Source: Fusobacterium varium
GTDB lineage: Bacteria; Fusobacteriota; Fusobacteriia; Fusobacteriales; Fusobacteriaceae
Reading direction: 5' to 3'
DNA length: 64,000 bases
Assembly: GCA_900637705.1 (NCBI GenBank)
Contig: LR134390.1
Location: 1,922,001-1,986,000 of the forward strand
Shown here: in pieces, positions 60,442 through 64,000 of the stretch
Layout of the letters: every line of letters starts with the position of its first letter
Numbering within the stretch: position 1 is the first letter of the stretch
The notes under the pieces: generated by a model
Told to the model about the DNA's origin: nothing
The model's input: the letters and a program-made list of their open reading frames with translations, nothing else
Database searches by the model: none
Program-made: the position numbers and the translations under genes

Positions 60442-62196
60442 ATGAATAAAATAGATAGAAGAAAACTTATAGAAACTGCTCTAGGAAAGAGAGAAGCTAC
60501 TCTTAAATTAGAGAACGCCAATCTTGTAAATGTATTTTCTGGGGAAATCTATATGGCAAATGTATATCTATACAATGAATATATTGCAGATGTTGTAGAA
60601 ATTGAAAATGATAAAAATAAAAAAGCTGAAAAAGTTATAGACTTGAAAGGGCAATTCCTTGCTCCTGGATTTATTGACTCACACCTTCATATTGAAAGCA
60701 GTCATTTAACTCCATATCACTTTGCTGAAGCTGTCATTCCCAAAGGAACTACTACTATAATAGCAGATCCCCATGAAATTGGAAATGCTTTGGGAGAAGA
60801 GGGTGTTGACTATATGCTTGAGGCTTCTGAAAATCTTCCTATGAATCAATATTTTCTTATCCCTTCATGTGTTCCATCAGTAGTAGGTCTTGAAACTACT
60901 GGAGCTGAGCTTACAGCTGATATGATAGACAAAATGTTGGACAAAGATAGAATTTTAGGATTAGGTGAAGTTATGGATTATGTTGGTGTCATCAATTCTG
61001 ACAAAAGAATGGAAGATATTGTAGATGCTGCATATCAAAAAGATAAATTTCTTCAAGGGCATGCTCCTGAAGTAACTGGTGAAAATCTTTCTGCATACCT
61101 ATGTGGTGGCCCTGTATCATGTCATGAAGTAAGAAATGGAATCCATGCAAAAGAAAAAATAAGAAAAGGAATGATTGTAGATGCAAGAGAAAGCTCTATG
61201 TCTAAAAATATAACTTCTATTGTAGAAAATATAAAAGATTTTAAATCTCCTAGAAATTTAACTTTATGCACAGATGACAGAGAACCTAAAGATATCCTTG
61301 AAAAAGGACATATTAACGATTGTGTAAGAGTTGCTATAAAAGCTGGACTTGATCCAATAGAAGCAATAAGAGCAGTTACTTTAAATACTGCTCAAGCCTA
61401 CCATTTAGAAAAATTAGGAGCTATAGCACCTGGATATTTTGCTGATATGGTAGTTTTTGATAACCTAAAAGATATCAATGTGAAATCTGTATATTATAAA
61501 GGTAAATTAGTTGCTGAAAATGACCAGATGACTGTTGAAATTAAAAAACCTGTTATTGAAATAGAAAACAGAAATACTGTGACTATAAAAGATTTTTCAG
61601 TGGAAGATTTTAAAATAAAAGTTCCAGTAGAAAATGGAAAAATAGAAATTATTGGTATGGAATACAAAGATAGAGTAAGAAGCATCACTAGAAAAAAAGT
61701 ATTTGAAGTTCCTGTAAAAGATGGATATATTGATCTTAGTGGAACTGAGTTAAATTTTGTAGCCATTGCTAACAGATATCACAATGATAATATTGCTCTG
61801 GCAGTAGTTGAAAACTTCTATATGGCAAAGGGGGCTGTAGGAACTACTTATTCTCATGATTCTCATAATATCACTATTATATATAACGACCCTCAAGATG
61901 CTGTTGCAATTTCTAAAAGAATAGCTGAGATAGGTGGAGGAGTTGTAGTAGCTGAAAAAGGAAAAATAGTGGACGAGCTTCCATTTCCAATAGCTGGTAT
62001 GCTTTCTCAAAAACCTGCTAAAGATGTCAGCTTAGATATTCAGAGAATGAATGCTCTTCTTAGAACCTATGGTATAGAAACTGACAGTCCAATAACTAGA
62101 CCTAGTACTTTAGCTCTTATTGTTATTCCAGAGGTAAAAATGAGTGACCTTGGACTTATAGATGTAGTCAACCAAAAAGTTATCAAACAATTTTAA
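60442..62196 (+). CDS. ade: Adenine deaminase
   Basis: It converts adenine to hypoxanthine and ammonia. This amidohydrolase of 584 residues has the metal-binding motif IDSHLHIESSHLTP (about 78-91), ADPHEIGNALGEEGVDYML (about 109-127), GLGEVMDYVGVINS, QGHAPEVTG and the TDDREPKDILEKGH segment (about 277-290), plus the C-terminal domain of the bacterial Ade family (GAVGTTYSHDSHNITIIYND). The start follows TTGGGAGGAATAA. The permease gene 34 bases downstream makes a purine-salvage operon. Confidence 0.96.
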   Translation: MNKIDRRKLIETALGKREATLKLENANLVNVFSGEIYMANVYLYNEYIADVVEIENDKNKKAEKVIDLKGQFLAPGFIDSHLHIESSHLTPYHFAEAVIPKGTTTIIADPHEIGNALGEEGVDYMLEASENLPMNQYFLIPSCVPSVVGLETTGAELTADMIDKMLDKDRILGLGEVMDYVGVINSDKRMEDIVDAAYQKDKFLQGHAPEVTGENLSAYLCGGPVSCHEVRNGIHAKEKIRKGMIVDARESSMSKNITSIVENIKDFKSPRNLTLCTDDREPKDILEKGHINDCVRVAIKAGLDPIEAIRAVTLNTAQAYHLEKLGAIAPGYFADMVVFDNLKDINVKSVYYKGKLVAENDQMTVEIKKPVIEIENRNTVTIKDFSVEDFKIKVPVENGKIEIIGMEYKDRVRSITRKKVFEVPVKDGYIDLSGTELNFVAIANRYHNDNIALAVVENFYMAKGAVGTTYSHDSHNITIIYNDPQDAVAISKRIAEIGGGVVVAEKGKIVDELPFPIAGMLSQKPAKDVSLDIQRMNALLRTYGIETDSPITRPSTLALIVIPEVKMSDLGLIDVVNQKVIKQF

Positions 62197-62230
62197 ATAA
62201 TATTTTTTAACAAGGGGGAAAAACAAAAAA

Positions 62231-63538
62231 ATGAACAGTAAAAATCAAGGTTTCTTGGATAATTTCTTCAAGATAACAGAAAGAGGAAGCAACATCAAAG
62301 TTGAAATGGGAGCTGGATTGGCTACTTTTATGACTATGTCATACATCTTAATAGTCCACCCATTGATTATGAAAGGGGCAGGAATGCCTGCTAATCAAGT
62401 GTTCACAGTTACTGCTATTACATCTTGCATATTTACACTTCTTATGGGTCTTTATGCTAAACTGCCCTTTGCACTTGCACCAGCTATGGGAAGCAATGCT
62501 TTCCTTGCTATGACATTAGTTGGAAGTGGAGCTGTAACGTGGCAACAAGGTCTTGCTATGAACTTTGTATCTGGAGTAGTTTTCCTTATCATGTCCATAT
62601 TTGGTTTTAGAGAAGTTATTGTAAAATTTCTTCCTAAAAGTTTAAAGCTTGGTATAGGAGCAGCAGTTGGAATCTTCCTTATTGAGTTGGGATTTAAAAA
62701 TGGTGGACTTATGAAAGCTGTAAATGGTTCTGTATCAATAGGTGATTTAAGCAGTCCAGTAGCTATGACTGCACTTTTTGGTATTCTTATTACAGCTATA
62801 CTTACTGCCAGAAAAATAAAGTGTGATATGCTTCTTGGTATAGTTTCTGCAACTCTTATAGGAATTCCTTTAGGAGTTACTAAAATACCTGCCAGTTTCA
62901 TAGCTATGCCTAGTACTATCAGCGATATTGCCCTAAAACTAGATTTTTCAAATATATTAAGCATAAAAGTCCTTCCTATACTTTTTGTATTCTTTGTTGG
63001 AGATTTTTTCTCAACATTGGGAACATTACTGGGAGTATCTGAAAAAGCTGGACTTTTAGATGAAAATGGGGATCTTCCTGATATTCAGAAGCCTTTTCTG
63101 GTAGATGCTTTAGGTACAGTAGTTGGTTCTGCTATGGGAACTACAACTATTACTACATTTGTTGAATCTGCTGCTGGAGTTGGTGCTGGTGGAAGAACAG
63201 GGCTTACTGCTGTTTCTACTGGAATTTTATTCTTTTTCAGTTTATTCTTAAGTCCATTAGCTCTTATGGTACCTGCTGCTGCAACTGCTCCAGCTCTTAT
63301 TATAATGGGAATACTTATGCTTAGTGGAATGAGAAATATTGAATATGACAACTTTACTGAATCATTCCCTGTATTTTTTATGATTATCTGTACAGCATTT
63401 ACTAACAGTATCTCTAATGGAGTTGGTGCTGGAATAATTTCTTATGCAGTGGTTAAATTAGGAGCTGGAAAGGGTAAAGAAGTAAGTATAGGTCTATATA
63501 TTCTTGCTGCTATTATGGTATTTTATTTTATAAAATAA
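62231..63538 (+). CDS. NCS2-family purine permease (AzgA/AdeP-like)
   Basis: This 435-residue permease has about 13 hydrophobic segments, with VEMGAGLATFMTMSYILIVH at the N-terminus (about residues 24-43), LPFALAPAMGSNAFLAM (about 78-94), DFFSTLGTLLGVSEKAGL (about 258-275) and the TTTITTFVESAAGVGAGGRT stretch (about 299-318), all typical of the AzgA branch. It takes up adenine, guanine or hypoxanthine. Cotranscription with the adenine deaminase gene favours adenine. The ATG follows CAAGGGGGAAAAACAAAAA. Confidence 0.93.
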   Translation: MNSKNQGFLDNFFKITERGSNIKVEMGAGLATFMTMSYILIVHPLIMKGAGMPANQVFTVTAITSCIFTLLMGLYAKLPFALAPAMGSNAFLAMTLVGSGAVTWQQGLAMNFVSGVVFLIMSIFGFREVIVKFLPKSLKLGIGAAVGIFLIELGFKNGGLMKAVNGSVSIGDLSSPVAMTALFGILITAILTARKIKCDMLLGIVSATLIGIPLGVTKIPASFIAMPSTISDIALKLDFSNILSIKVLPILFVFFVGDFFSTLGTLLGVSEKAGLLDENGDLPDIQKPFLVDALGTVVGSAMGTTTITTFVESAAGVGAGGRTGLTAVSTGILFFFSLFLSPLALMVPAAATAPALIIMGILMLSGMRNIEYDNFTESFPVFFMIICTAFTNSISNGVGAGIISYAVVKLGAGKGKEVSIGLYILAAIMVFYFIK

Positions 63539-63562
63539 ATTATCTTATTAAAATTATAGAAA

Positions 63563-63623
63563 ATTAAAAAGTTTTAGAAATTGAAAGTGGGGTTGCCCAT
63601 TAAAAATTTCTAAAACTTTTTTA
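63563..63623 (+). terminator. Rho-independent terminator of the ade-permease operon
   Basis: AAAAAGTTTTAGAAATT pairs with AAATTTCTAAAACTTTTTT across a loop of about 20 bases that itself contains GGGG...CCC. A T tract follows. Confidence 0.9.
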
Positions 63624-63644
63624 TTATATTCTAATTTCATATAC

Positions 63645-63673
63645 AAAAAAGCTGGCTTTAATTAACCAACTTT
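63645..63673 (-). terminator. Rho-independent terminator of the ankyrin gene
   Basis: On the minus strand AAGTTGGTT pairs with AAGCCAGCTT (two G-U pairs) around a short AATTA loop and is followed by TTTTTT, about 10 bases after the ankyrin stop codon. Confidence 0.8.
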
Positions 63674-63681
63674 TATGAAGT

Positions 63682-64000
63682 TCAATATTCTTCTTCTAAT
63701 CTTCTATGATGAGATATTTTCTCTCTTCTTGTCACATCTGAATAGTCCATTCCACTATTTTCTATAGCTTTTAGAACACTTTTTGCCTTTGAAGCAGTAG
63801 CAAGATTTAAAGCAGTTCTTTGATGATTATTCTTGATATTGACTTCTCCTCCAAATTCTAAAAGAAGTTCCATTATCTTTCCAAAATCTTTTATCGCTGC
63901 TATATGCATTGGTGTATCTCCATCTTTGTTTTTAGCATTAGGGTCAGCTCCACAGTATACTAAAGCATCTATAAAATCATATGCTCCATCTTCAACACAA
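63682..64000 (-). CDS. Ankyrin-repeat protein, N-terminus beyond the window
   Basis: The frame enters from the right edge (CVEDGAYDFIDALVYCGADP). It shows at least two ankyrin repeats: NAKNKDGDTPMHIAAIKDFG, KIMELLLEFGGEVN, and IKNNHQRTALNLATASKAKS. It ends RREKISHHRRLEEEY. The first visible ATG (63909) lies inside a repeat and is not the real start. Ankyrin repeats mediate protein contacts. The function is unknown. Confidence 0.85.
   Translation of the reverse strand, partial: CVEDGAYDFIDALVYCGADPNAKNKDGDTPMHIAAIKDFGKIMELLLEFGGEVNIKNNHQRTALNLATASKAKSVLKAIENSGMDYSDVTRREKISHHRRLEEEY

Overview
The window looks like a Fusobacterium chromosome segment. It is very AT-rich, and the genes are those of an anaerobic amino-acid and sugar fermenter: pyruvate:ferredoxin oxidoreductase, pta-ackA, alanine dehydrogenase and adenine deaminase. 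The dprA-topA-trmFO-xer-hslV order recalls Bacillota, yet LPS- or capsule-type nucleotide-sugar genes are present. The species call is inference. I saw no rRNA, tRNA, CRISPR array, insertion sequence or prophage.

Layout. (1) 1-21571, all minus: a surface-polysaccharide (O-antigen or capsule) operon read from a consensus promoter at 21763-21791 and running off the left edge. It begins with a WbpM-like dehydratase, a small phosphoglycosyl transferase and a WbpV-like SDR, which would make and load the first sugar. Next come FnlA/B/C and a WbuB-like transferase (UDP-L-FucNAc synthesis and transfer), a HAD phosphatase with a UbiA-like membrane protein, a glycosyltransferase and a second 2-epimerase. 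A UDP-HexNAc dehydrogenase, aminotransferase, NodB-like deacetylase, two LpxD-like acyltransferases, a MaoC-like hydratase and a Gfo/Idh/MocA dehydrogenase follow, probably for an N-acylated amino-sugar uronate. Last are a glycosyltransferase, an EpsG-type polymerase and a GT2. No flippase is visible. (2) 22016-28142: kdgK-eda, an IclR regulator and a tctCBA tricarboxylate-type transporter, linked by four copies of TTYCATATATGRAA. (3) 28269-45675: DUF2023, uvrB, xseA, a TPR protein, dprA, topA, trmFO, a degenerate Xer, hslV, yqeH, a pseudopilin-like protein, a flavoprotein, ftsY, pta and ackA. (4) 45793-53123: nifJ with an unusual Cys/His-rich insertion, a pentapeptide-repeat protein, a radical SAM protein, a pyridoxal kinase and zupT. 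(5) 53160-64000: small envelope proteins, then on the minus strand a sigma-54 activator, DUF6506, alanine dehydrogenase (with a near-consensus -24/-12 promoter) and gltS. After these come a decayed YwqK-like gene, a lipoprotein, the adenine deaminase and NCS2 permease pair, and an ankyrin protein cut by the right edge.

A feature runs through the whole window. About 31 reading-frame breaks in 19 genes can each be repaired by adding one A or T to a short A/T run. They hit essential or central genes (topA, uvrB, nifJ twice) as well as the sugar operon. All the shifts go the same way, which points to homopolymer undercalling in the sequence data rather than gene decay. I annotate these genes over their full span and note each break.
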